Origin: Phycocordibacter sp964398865 | GTDB lineage: Bacteria > Patescibacteriota > Minisyncoccia > Phycocordibacterales > Phycocordibacteraceae | Assembly (NCBI GenBank): GCA_964398865.1 | Contig: CAYNOO010000002.1 | Location: 1-64,000, forward strand | DNA: 64,000 nucleotides | Direction of reading: 5' to 3' | In this document: positions 32,321-40,469 of the stretch, piece by piece | How the letters are laid out: each line of letters opens with the position of its first letter | Position numbering within the stretch: the stretch's first letter is position 1 | Notes under the pieces: model-generated | Seen by the model: only the letters and a program-made list of their open reading frames with translations | The model's database searches: none | What the model was told of the DNA's origin: nothing | Position numbers and translations under genes: made by a program

Positions 32321-34073
32321 CGCAACAGAGAACAAGAAGAAAGCTTCGTCGCTTCAGGCGCTTAAAAGCTTGTGGCCGCTTTTGTCGGGCGAACGCACCA
32401 TCCTTATTTTTGCAGGTATCGCGACGTTGGCTAATTCTCTCATCAACCTCGTTGCGCCGCTTGTGATAGCGCATGTGGTCGACACCTATATCGTGGCAAA
32501 GGAGTTCGAAGGCGTCGTTACGTTCGGTTTCATTCTTCTTGCGCTTTACGTCGTGGGGCTTTTTACGAGCTATGCGCAGACGCGGCTCATGGGTGGCATG
32601 GGACAGCGCGTCCTCTTTAACTTGCGCACAAAAATATTCGGCAAGCTTCAGGAGCTGCCCGTTGCTTTCTTCAATGCCAACAAGGCAGGAGACCTCATAT
32701 CACGCATCAACAATGACACTGACAAGCTGAACCAATTCTTCTCGCAGACGTTAGTGCAGTTCGTCGGAAGTATCGTCATCATGATCGGAGCGGCGATTTT
32801 TCTCCTCTCTATTAATCTTAAACTTGGTGCTGCAGCCCTCGCCCCTGCAGCGGCGCTTCTCATCTTCACGCAGCTTGTCTCGTCGTGGGTGAAGCGCACG
32901 AATGAAGTCTCTCTGACTTCAACCGGGAATCTCTCAGGAGAGGTGTCAGAGAGTCTAAATAATTTCAAGGTAGTCGTAGCATTCAATCGTCGGGATTTCT
33001 TCCGTAAGCGTTTTGAGGTCGCTAATGAAGCCAATTATAAGGGTGCAATCGGAGCGGGAATCGCTAACAATACCTTTACGCCAGTATTCGGCTTCTCCTC
33101 CAACATCGCGCAGCTCGTGGTGCTCGCGTACGGCGTGTATCTTATTACCACTGGCAATTTCACACTCGGTCTCCTCATAGGCTTTCTCTCATACGTGTCG
33201 AACTTTTATAATCCTCTTCGCCAGCTCGCAGCGCTGTGGGCGAACTTCCAAGTCGCGCTTGCTGGTTGGGATCGTATCTCGGCAATATTACAGATGCATA
33301 GCGGAATGGAAGTGTTGCCGATCTCTGCTGCAGATACTCAGGAAGAACAAAGTGCCCCGCTCCTTGAGTTCAAGGATGTTTCTTTCCACTACGCGGCTGA
33401 CAAGCAGGTGTTGCACGATGTGAATTTCACGCTTCTTCCAGGGAAAACCTACGCGCTTGTTGGTCCCACCGGCGGTGGCAAAACTACTACGGCGTCCTTG
33501 ATGGCACGCCTCTACGACCCGTCTTCAGGCACGGTATATCTTAATGGGCGGGATATTCGCACCTATGAATCTGCCGAGCGCACTCGAAAGATAGGCTTCA
33601 TTCTTCAGGAGCCCACGCTCTTTTCAGGCACGGTGCGCGAGAACATTCTCTATGGCAACGAAGAGTACAAGGATTTCTCGAACGAGGCTCTCGTGAAAGT
33701 CATTCATGAGGTAGGACTTGAAAGCTTGCTGGTGCGCTTTGATGGAGGTCTTGAGGCGAAAGTCGCGACTTCTGGTGATTCTCTTTCTCTCGGTCAAAAA
33801 CAGCTCATTGCTTTCATGCGCGCTGTGTTGCGCGACCCCGACCTTCTCATTCTCGACGAAGCCACTGCCAACATCGATACCGTGACTGAACAGCTCTTGG
33901 AGGAGATTCTTAAAAAACTTCCGAAACACACGACGCGCGTCATCATCGCTCACCGCCTCAATACCATTGAGAATGCGGACGAGATCTTTTTCGTGAACGG
34001 TGGCGAGATAATTCGCGCTGGATCCATGGAGCATGCCGTTGATATGCTCCTCCATGGGAAACGAGATAGTTGA
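32304..34073 (+). CDS. ABC exporter, catalytic half (heterodimer partner 2)
   Basis: About 589 residues starting MNYELNATENKKK, with six TM helices and an ATPase domain. Walker A is GPTGGGKTT, Walker B LLILDEATANID keeps the catalytic Glu, and the switch His is kept in IIAHRLNTIE, but the signature is changed to LSLGQKQ. This complements partner 1: together they make one canonical and one degenerate ATP site. The start is internal to the previous gene, favouring coupled translation and fixed stoichiometry. Confidence 0.92.
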   Translation: MNYELNATENKKKASSLQALKSLWPLLSGERTILIFAGIATLANSLINLVAPLVIAHVVDTYIVAKEFEGVVTFGFILLALYVVGLFTSYAQTRLMGGMGQRVLFNLRTKIFGKLQELPVAFFNANKAGDLISRINNDTDKLNQFFSQTLVQFVGSIVIMIGAAIFLLSINLKLGAAALAPAAALLIFTQLVSSWVKRTNEVSLTSTGNLSGEVSESLNNFKVVVAFNRRDFFRKRFEVANEANYKGAIGAGIANNTFTPVFGFSSNIAQLVVLAYGVYLITTGNFTLGLLIGFLSYVSNFYNPLRQLAALWANFQVALAGWDRISAILQMHSGMEVLPISAADTQEEQSAPLLEFKDVSFHYAADKQVLHDVNFTLLPGKTYALVGPTGGGKTTTASLMARLYDPSSGTVYLNGRDIRTYESAERTRKIGFILQEPTLFSGTVRENILYGNEEYKDFSNEALVKVIHEVGLESLLVRFDGGLEAKVATSGDSLSLGQKQLIAFMRAVLRDPDLLILDEATANIDTVTEQLLEEILKKLPKHTTRVIIAHRLNTIENADEIFFVNGGEIIRAGSMEHAVDMLLHGKRDS

Positions 34074-34139
34074 ACAGTAAACTTCGCGCCTCGCGAAAAA
34101 CCTTTCACTTCTGGCTCTTATACGATAGGGTAGGTTGTT

Positions 34140-35600
34140 GTGGCACAGGACGAGACGATTTTAAGATTCGAGGAGGTATCCCACGAATTCACTGCGAAAA
34201 AACCAATCCTCGATGAGGTGAGTTTTTCGGTGCGCCGTGGCAGGAAGATCACTTTGATGGGGCAAAACGGTGCCGGCAAAAGCACGATTTTTAAACTTAT
34301 CATCGGCGTTGAAAAACCTGACGGCGGCACTATCAATATTGCGCCCAAGATGAGCATCGCAACTTCGCGACAGGTCATCCCGAGAGCCGAGATGGAGCTT
34401 ACTATCCGGGAGTTCTTCCAAAAGATGTTCAAAGAGAAAGTCTACGACATCGACCCGCGTATTGATGACGTATTGGAGGTGGTGAACCTGAAACATCATG
34501 AGAAATTACATGACAGGATAGTCGGGTCTTTCTCTGGGGGTCAACAGGCGCGCATCTTGCTCGCGTCCGCCCTTATCCAGAAACCTGATCTCTTACTACT
34601 CGATGAGCCCACGAACAATCTCGATAGAGCAGGTATCGCGCATCTTACGGACTTTCTCATTAAGTATGACAAGACCTGCATCGTGATCTCCCACGATGCG
34701 CATTTCTTGAACTCTTTCTCGGACGGCGTTTTGTACTTGGACGTGCACACGCGAAAAGTCGAGCAATACGCGGGCAACTATTCGGATGTACTCAAAGACA
34801 TCACCGCGCGCGTCGAGAAAGAGAACATGAAGAATGCCCAGCTCGAGAAAGCGATTATCGCTAACAAAGAGAAAGCCAACTTCTTCGCACAGAAAGGCGG
34901 CGGCATGCGTATGGTGGCGAAGCGCATGCGCGCGGCGGCAGAGGAAATGGAAGAGTCAAAGGTGGATGTGCGCCGCGAAGACAAAACAATTAAAGCGTTC
35001 ACGATCCCCGTACAAGAGAACGTAGGAGGAGAGATTCTTACCATCACTTCGTACACGACGCTCAAAGACCATAAGCCGAAAGTCCATAAGAAGAACCTGG
35101 TCCTCCGGCGGGGCGAGCACTTACTTTTGGTAGGTCCTAATGGCATCGGTAAGAGCACTCTCCTAGAGTCAATCGCAAAGAATACTTCCGATGGGATTTC
35201 AATAAGCAAAGGAGTTACGGTGGGCTATTACCGGCAGGATTTCTCAAACCTCGATTTTGAATCGACTGTCTTTCAAGAGTTGGCGGGAGCAATGAAAGAG
35301 CAAAAAGAAGATAAACTCCGCTCTGTTGCGGCAGGCTTTCTTATAACAGGGGATTTGATACACACGAAAATCAGCCACCTCTCGGAAGGGCAGAAAGGCT
35401 TGGTAGCGTTCGCAAGGCTCGTGCTGCTTCAGCCCGGACTTCTCATTCTTGATGAACCAACGAACCACATCAACTTCCGCCACTTGCCTGTGATTGCCGC
35501 GGCGCTCGACAAGTTTCAGGGTGCGATGATTCTCGTGAGCCACGTGCCTGAGTTCGTTTCGAAAATTCGGATTGACGAGACCCTGGATCTTACGAAATGA
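34140..35600 (+). CDS. ABC-F family ATPase
   Basis: 486 residues with two ATPase domains and no TM segments. The first has GQNGAGKST, FSGGQQARILLASAL and LLLLDEPTNNLD; the second GPNGIGKST, LSEGQKGLVAFARL and LLILDEPTNHI. A charged linker (about 215-270) joins them. ABC-F proteins act on ribosomes in translation or antibiotic resistance, but the subgroup cannot be fixed here. GTG start; stop overlaps the next ATG (ATGA). Confidence 0.92.
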   Translation: MAQDETILRFEEVSHEFTAKKPILDEVSFSVRRGRKITLMGQNGAGKSTIFKLIIGVEKPDGGTINIAPKMSIATSRQVIPRAEMELTIREFFQKMFKEKVYDIDPRIDDVLEVVNLKHHEKLHDRIVGSFSGGQQARILLASALIQKPDLLLLDEPTNNLDRAGIAHLTDFLIKYDKTCIVISHDAHFLNSFSDGVLYLDVHTRKVEQYAGNYSDVLKDITARVEKENMKNAQLEKAIIANKEKANFFAQKGGGMRMVAKRMRAAAEEMEESKVDVRREDKTIKAFTIPVQENVGGEILTITSYTTLKDHKPKVHKKNLVLRRGEHLLLVGPNGIGKSTLLESIAKNTSDGISISKGVTVGYYRQDFSNLDFESTVFQELAGAMKEQKEDKLRSVAAGFLITGDLIHTKISHLSEGQKGLVAFARLVLLQPGLLILDEPTNHINFRHLPVIAAALDKFQGAMILVSHVPEFVSKIRIDETLDLTK

Positions 35601-36907
35601 GAGGCCGCGCTTTAATGGACGGTGCGCGGCACGATTTCGCGAAATCGTATGACCTCATTGTCGTCGGAGGAGGAGCGTCTGGTCTTATGGCGGCAGGGCG
35701 AGCTGCGGAGCGGGGCAAGCGCGTGCTCTTGCTTGAGAAGAACCGGAAACTGGGAGAGAAGCTGAAGATATCAGGCGGAGGGCGCTGCAATATCACGAAC
35801 GCAGAATTTGACGCTCGCGTACTCCTTCAGGCGTACGGGAAAGCTGAACAATTTTTATACTCTGTATTTTCGCAGTTCGGAGTGAAAGATACGTTCACTT
35901 TTTTTGAATCTCGCGGATTGCCATTGGTCGTACAAGCGAGGAAGCGCGCATTTCCAAAAACTGAAAAAGCCGAGGATGTGCTCAAGGTACTCCAGAAATA
36001 CCTAATTGAAGGAAAGGTGACTGTTCTGACGGGCTCTCCTGTTACGGAGATTCACTCCGACAAAGTGAAGATCACAGGCGTTTCTTCTGGCAAAGAGAAA
36101 TATGTGGCAACGGACTATCTTTTTTCAACGGGAGGGGTGTCCCACCCAGAAACAGGTTCAACTGGCGACGGTTTTGGCTGGCTCCGCAAGCTTGGTCATA
36201 GCGTGGTCAAACCTACGCCGACCATCGTCCCGCTTAAGGTGAGCGACGCCTGGAGCAAGAAACTTGCTGGAATTTCTATCGAGCATATGAAAATAACATT
36301 CTTCGTGGAAGAGGAGGTAAAAGATGTAGCAAGTAAAAAGAAGACATTCTCTGAAACAGGAAAGATTTTATTCACGCATTTCGGTCTTTCGGGTCCTCTT
36401 ATCTTAAACAGTGCACACAAGGTTGCGGACTTGCTCCACGATGGAGCTGTTACGGCTACGATAGACCTGTTTCCAGATATTGATCTCGGCGTCCTTGAGA
36501 AAAAAGTGATTGCCGTTTTTGATGAGAATAAAAACAAGACCCTGAAGAATATCCTTAAAGAATTGCTACCAGCAGGGACTGCTAAAGGTATCGTGACGCT
36601 TTTGGCTGACACGGTGGACACTCTTAAGAAAGTTCATTCCATCAGCAAAGAGGAACGTAAAGCAATCGTACGTATTTTTAAAGCGCTTCCACTCACCATC
36701 ACGGGGCTGATGGGTTTTGATAGAGCGGTGATTGCGGACGGCGGCGTGGCACTTGAAGAGATCGATATGAAGGTCATGCGCTCGAAGAAAATTTCGAACC
36801 TCTACGTGACGGGGGACTTGCTACATATCAACAGACCTTCGGGCGGCTTCTCGCTCCAGCTTTGTTGGTCTTCAGGATATGTAGCGGGAAGCCACGCGGG
36901 TGGGTGA
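35597..36907 (+). CDS. HI0933-family NAD(P)/FAD-dependent flavoprotein (BaiN/YhiN-like)
   Basis: 436 residues. The FAD-binding Rossmann motif YDLIVVGGGASGLMAAGRAAE starts near residue 18 and is followed by LEKNRKLGEKLKISGGGRCN, the family hallmark. The C-terminus has GDLLHINRPSGGFSLQLCWSSG. About 17 extra residues precede the Rossmann motif and are encoded by the third copy of the two-hairpin element, so either the element is tolerated inside the gene or translation begins unusually. Its reductase substrate is unknown. Confidence 0.9.
   Translation: MRGRALMDGARHDFAKSYDLIVVGGGASGLMAAGRAAERGKRVLLLEKNRKLGEKLKISGGGRCNITNAEFDARVLLQAYGKAEQFLYSVFSQFGVKDTFTFFESRGLPLVVQARKRAFPKTEKAEDVLKVLQKYLIEGKVTVLTGSPVTEIHSDKVKITGVSSGKEKYVATDYLFSTGGVSHPETGSTGDGFGWLRKLGHSVVKPTPTIVPLKVSDAWSKKLAGISIEHMKITFFVEEEVKDVASKKKTFSETGKILFTHFGLSGPLILNSAHKVADLLHDGAVTATIDLFPDIDLGVLEKKVIAVFDENKNKTLKNILKELLPAGTAKGIVTLLADTVDTLKKVHSISKEERKAIVRIFKALPLTITGLMGFDRAVIADGGVALEEIDMKVMRSKKISNLYVTGDLLHINRPSGGFSLQLCWSSGYVAGSHAGG
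35604..35646 (+). ncRNA. structured two-hairpin element, copy 3
   Basis: Stem 1 GCCGCGC (35604-35610)/GCGCGGC (35624-35630) with loop TTTAATGGACGGT, then stem 2 within GATTTCGCGAAATC (35633-35646). Closely matches copy 1 (identical stem 1, identical GATTTCGC). Reading frames differ between copies 1 and 3 by an indel, so the match is at nucleic-acid level. Here it lies at the ABC-F/flavoprotein junction. Confidence 0.5.
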
Positions 36908-36925
36908 TTTAGCGTGATGGTGCTT

Positions 36926-36931
36926 TATAAT
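36926..36931 (+). promoter_or_regulatory. -10 box TATAAT
   Basis: Perfect TATAAT 30 nt before the ATG at 36962. Confidence 0.5.
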
Positions 36932-36961
36932 AGACACTATAGTCATTAATTTTCATATTTC

Positions 36962-37480
36962 ATGTCAAAAACAATGATGCTCTGGGCAGTGGCTGGTTTA
37001 GTCGTGATAGTCGGCGGCTACTTCGCGCTCACTGCTAATAAAGCACCGATAGGTGACGGAGCGGCAGAAAATACTACTGCGGAGCAGTCCGGCAAGAAAA
37101 TGGCGTTTTCAGAATTCATCAAGAAAGGTGAGGCGAGCAAATGTACCGTTACCCAGAATGTGAATGGCACTGAAACTAATGGAGTCACGTACATTGGCAA
37201 CGGAATGATTCGCGGCGAATACAATATGAAAGTGCAGGGCATGAATGTTGACTCCACTCTCATTGTTCGCGATGGCTACACCTATTCGTGGAGTTCAATG
37301 ATGCCTACCACTGGCTTCAAGGTGAAAGTGTCTGGTGCAGCACAGGGAGACGCAAATGCTGCTGCTTCAGGGCAGTACAGTTTCAATGCTGAGCAAATAG
37401 GGGATTATTCGTGCGAGCCGTGGACAGTTGATGAATCTAAATTTGCAGTGCCCGCCGGAGTAACCTTCCGAGAGCTATAA
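36962..37480 (+). CDS. anchored extracytoplasmic protein, C(E/H)PW family, paralogue 1
   Basis: 172 residues: an N-terminal TM anchor (about 5-25), a short linker, then a beta-rich domain. Features shared with 48831-49391 are an early Cys (SKCTVTQ / YTCTLDA), an (I)VRDGYTYSW/IIRDGTSAYTW segment, and the ending SCEPWTVDESKFAVPAGVTF / DCHPWLTDKAQFVPPSTITF. The two Cys may pair outside the cell. Family not recognised. Confidence 0.7.
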   Translation: MSKTMMLWAVAGLVVIVGGYFALTANKAPIGDGAAENTTAEQSGKKMAFSEFIKKGEASKCTVTQNVNGTETNGVTYIGNGMIRGEYNMKVQGMNVDSTLIVRDGYTYSWSSMMPTTGFKVKVSGAAQGDANAAASGQYSFNAEQIGDYSCEPWTVDESKFAVPAGVTFREL

Positions 37481-37488
37481 AAGCGAGA

Positions 37489-38175
37489 CTAAAGCCCGAG
37501 CGCTCCGAGAAGTGTCTTCAGTTTCTCTCCTTGAATGGTCCGGTGCTGACCGGCTTTCAGATTGCATAGCTCTATATTCATGACGCGGATGCGCTCTAGG
37601 ATTTCGATGTTCGCCCCCACCGCTACGCACATACGGCGTATCTGATGTTTTTTGCCTTCAGTGAGAGTAATAGTAAATGAAGTGTCGCTCTCGATATCTA
37701 TAGTGCATGGCTTGGTCACGTACCCTTCGATGTCTACGCCCGCCTCCATTCGCTTCTTAAAATTCTTAGGAAGCGCGTCTGTCGTCGTAACTCGGTATTC
37801 TTTTTCGTGCACGTATTCAGGATTGAGGAGTTTGTCAGTAACCCGCCCATCGTCCGTGAGGATAATGAGCCCACTTGATTTCTTATCAAGCCTGCCGACA
37901 GGGAAGATGCCCTTGAGTGGAGTGGTCATGAGGATATCTTTCTCACCCTCCTGAGCCGAGTGGGTGACAATGCCGACAGGTTTGTTGTAGGCGAAGTAGT
38001 GACACTCCTTTCGAGTTCCGCGCACCTCCACCGTATCTGTTTCCTCCACCTTATCTCCCAAAACCGCTAATCTGCCGTTGATAGATACCAGCCCTTCTGA
38101 AATAAGCGTATCCGCCCCTTTCCGAGTCGCATATCCCTTAGATGCTAGATATTTGTTGATGCGAACTGACGCCAT
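37489..38175 (-). CDS. S4-domain 16S/23S rRNA pseudouridine synthase (RsuA/RluB/E/F family)
   Basis: About 228 residues from the ATG at 38175: an S4 RNA-binding domain (RINKYLASKGYATRKGADTLI), YFAYNKPVGIVTH, the catalytic Asp motif GRLDKKSSGLIILTDDG, and HQIRRMCVAVG. A minus-strand TATACT (38182-38187) ends exactly 6 nt before this start, so the longer frame up to 38388 is probably not used. The exact rRNA target (RluF-like or RsuA-like) cannot be told. Confidence 0.93.
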   Translation of the reverse strand: MASVRINKYLASKGYATRKGADTLISEGLVSINGRLAVLGDKVEETDTVEVRGTRKECHYFAYNKPVGIVTHSAQEGEKDILMTTPLKGIFPVGRLDKKSSGLIILTDDGRVTDKLLNPEYVHEKEYRVTTTDALPKNFKKRMEAGVDIEGYVTKPCTIDIESDTSFTITLTEGKKHQIRRMCVAVGANIEILERIRVMNIELCNLKAGQHRTIQGEKLKTLLGALGL

Positions 38176-38181
38176 CGAGTC

Positions 38182-38187
38182 AGTATA
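38182..38187 (-). promoter_or_regulatory. -10 box of the pseudouridine synthase (leaderless)
   Basis: Minus-strand TATACTG, 6 nt before the ATG at 38175. Confidence 0.55.
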
Positions 38188-38380
38188 TAGGTGGTAGCTT
38201 TTTAAGCTATTATGCGATGTAGCGACATCGTGTCGTACCTGCGTCCACTGAGGGACGACCAGAATTCGGTCGAATCCATTCGTTTCCAGGCGATTTCCAA
38301 GTTTGAACCGAAATGAAATAAAGGTATTCTGAAGCCTCAATCCTTTTGAGCTTACGTTTGAACCGCAGAGGTAGCATTTT

Positions 38381-39364
38381 ATGAACAAAGGAAAAGCATT
38401 TGAGTATGCGTCTGCGATTGCGCTTCGTGATGCTGTTATAGCTTCAGGGGAGCTTGATGCCGTTTTAGAAGAGAATCCATCACTTCAAATTGCCCGACGT
38501 TGTTTCGCTGAAATTGAGGTAGAGGCTCCAGAAGCAGCACGAAAATTAATGGTTGTTGCTGAAGCTTCCGCAAAACTTCTGTTGGAGGCTGAGCCAAAAT
38601 TAACTAGTCTCGAAGAAGGATTCTCTTCTTCGGTGCTGATTTCTTTGCAGCCGGACGCCGCAGGGGTGAGCGGTGACGTTAGGGATATCGTCGTCACCAA
38701 AAGAGCTACTGGGAACGGAGCAGATTGGGCGATAGGGCTTTCTTGCAAGCATAACAATGACGCCGTCAAACATCAGCGTTTGTCGCCTTCAATTAACTTT
38801 GGTCAGCAATGGCTCGGTGTTCCTCTCCTTGCTGAGGATTTTACTGAGCTCGATCGAATTTTTTCACAGATTGATGCAGATAAAGTGCAAGGGTTTGCAG
38901 ATTGGAATCAAATTCCGAATAAGGAAGCTCGTTACTATCAGCCATTGCTGCAGTTGGTGCTTGATAAAATTGCTTCAAACCCCGATCAGAATGCTTTAGC
39001 TGAGCGGCTACTATCCTACCTGATAGGCAATGAAGATTTTTATAAAGTAATCATGAATGAAGGGCTCAGGGGAAACGCTCAATTAACATTCCAAGGCTTT
39101 AACTTTAATGGCTCTCTGAATCAAGCAGCCTTAGGAGGAGAAAGGGCCCATACGGCTGTGGCACGGCTAACCCTGCCGAATCATATTATTGATGCCAGCA
39201 TGAAGCCTAATAGCGCCAATACCTTAAAAATATCTTTTGGCGGGGGATGGCAAGTTTCCATGCGCATACATAGTGCCAGCACCAAGTTACAGAAAAGCTT
39301 AAAAATGGATGTGCGATTGCTGGAGACCCCGCCAGAGCTTTTTAGTCAAACGGTTAGCATTTGA
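38381..39364 (+). CDS. HaeIII-family type II restriction endonuclease
   Basis: 327 residues. N-terminal NKGKAFEYASAIALRDAV, then SGDVRDIVVTKR and WAIGLSCKHNNDAVKHQRLS, a likely PD-(D/E)xK-type core (SxKHN), then INFGQQWL. The pattern fits the HaeIII endonuclease family (cut GG^CC), and the gene sits 17 nt before a methyltransferase closely resembling M.HaeIII. Base composition here looks more AT-rich than the neighbours, suggesting transfer. The family call is from memory of the motifs and could not be searched. Confidence 0.75.
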   Translation: MNKGKAFEYASAIALRDAVIASGELDAVLEENPSLQIARRCFAEIEVEAPEAARKLMVVAEASAKLLLEAEPKLTSLEEGFSSSVLISLQPDAAGVSGDVRDIVVTKRATGNGADWAIGLSCKHNNDAVKHQRLSPSINFGQQWLGVPLLAEDFTELDRIFSQIDADKVQGFADWNQIPNKEARYYQPLLQLVLDKIASNPDQNALAERLLSYLIGNEDFYKVIMNEGLRGNAQLTFQGFNFNGSLNQAALGGERAHTAVARLTLPNHIIDASMKPNSANTLKISFGGGWQVSMRIHSASTKLQKSLKMDVRLLETPPELFSQTVSI

Positions 39365-39381
39365 TAGGGTAAAATATACCT

Positions 39382-40419
39382 ATGCGGGTTGCATCTCTTT
39401 TTTCCGGAGCTGGCGGTTTAGACTTGGGCTTTAAGAAAGCCGGTTTTGATGTCGTGTGGGCAAATGAATATGATCCCGCGATTTGGAAAACATTTGAATT
39501 AAATTTCCCTGATACCACTTTAGATCGGCGAAACGTCGTTGACGTTGCTTCGGAAGACATTCCGGATGTTGATGGGATTATTGGCGGACCACCGTGCCAG
39601 AGCTGGAGCGAAGCGGGAGCTGGCAGGGGGGTCAATGATAAACGCGGGCGACTTTTTTTTGACTATATCCGGATTTTGAAAGATAAAGAACCTTTATTTT
39701 TCTTAGCAGAAAATGTTTCTGGAATCCTTTTCGACCGTCATGCAAGCGCGTTTGCTGAGATAGTGAGGCAGTTTAGCGATGCTGGATATTCGGTGAATTA
39801 TAAATTATTGAATGCGCATGACTACGACGTTCCTGAAGATCGCCTGCGAGTGATTATCGTGGGCTACCATAAGAAACTTGGGCGAACATTTGAATTTCCT
39901 GAACCCATCACTGAAAAGATTTTTCTTAAAGACGCGATTGGCAATTTGCCTCCCGCAACACCGGCAAAGGCGATGAATAAAACTAATGGAGAAAACCTTT
40001 CCATCCCTAACCACGAATATATGACGGGTGGATTTTCGACTATGTATATGTCGCGTAATCGTGTTCGCTCATGGGGCGAGCCTTCTTTCACAATTCAGGC
40101 AGGAGGTCGCCATGCGCCCATTCATCCGCAGGCGCCAAAAATGCAATTGATTTCCAAGGATGTGCGTATTTTTGCTCCGGGGAAAGAACACCTGTACCGA
40201 CGCTTATCGGTCCGTGAGTGCGCGCGCATTCAGACTTTCCCTGATAATTTTATTTTTGATTATAAAAATATCGGAGACGGCTACAAGATGATCGGTAACG
40301 CGGTGCCAGTTAATTTTGCTAAAGCTATCGCGAAAAAAATAAAAAAAGATCTTTCAATGGGGCGCTCTACTTCGAGGCAATCGCTCAAAGGAGGTAAAGA
40401 GTTCGCTCTATTTGCCTAA
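39382..40419 (+). CDS. DNA (cytosine-5) methyltransferase, M.HaeIII-like
   Basis: 345 residues with all C5-methyltransferase motifs: SLFSGAGGLDLGFKKAGF (AdoMet), the catalytic Cys in GGPPCQSWSEAG, FFLAENV, the ENV/QxRxR-type region, a target-recognition domain with PNHEY, STMYMSRNRVRSW and GRHAPIHPQAP, then RRLSVRECARIQTFPD and GNAVPV. Target-recognition features strongly resemble M.HaeIII, so GGCC is the likely target. It protects against the adjacent nuclease. Confidence 0.93.
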   Translation: MRVASLFSGAGGLDLGFKKAGFDVVWANEYDPAIWKTFELNFPDTTLDRRNVVDVASEDIPDVDGIIGGPPCQSWSEAGAGRGVNDKRGRLFFDYIRILKDKEPLFFLAENVSGILFDRHASAFAEIVRQFSDAGYSVNYKLLNAHDYDVPEDRLRVIIVGYHKKLGRTFEFPEPITEKIFLKDAIGNLPPATPAKAMNKTNGENLSIPNHEYMTGGFSTMYMSRNRVRSWGEPSFTIQAGGRHAPIHPQAPKMQLISKDVRIFAPGKEHLYRRLSVRECARIQTFPDNFIFDYKNIGDGYKMIGNAVPVNFAKAIAKKIKKDLSMGRSTSRQSLKGGKEFALFA

Positions 40420-40469
40420 CTGTAATGCCGCGACCTCCACTAACTTGAACGGAAGGGCGATTCTCTAAA

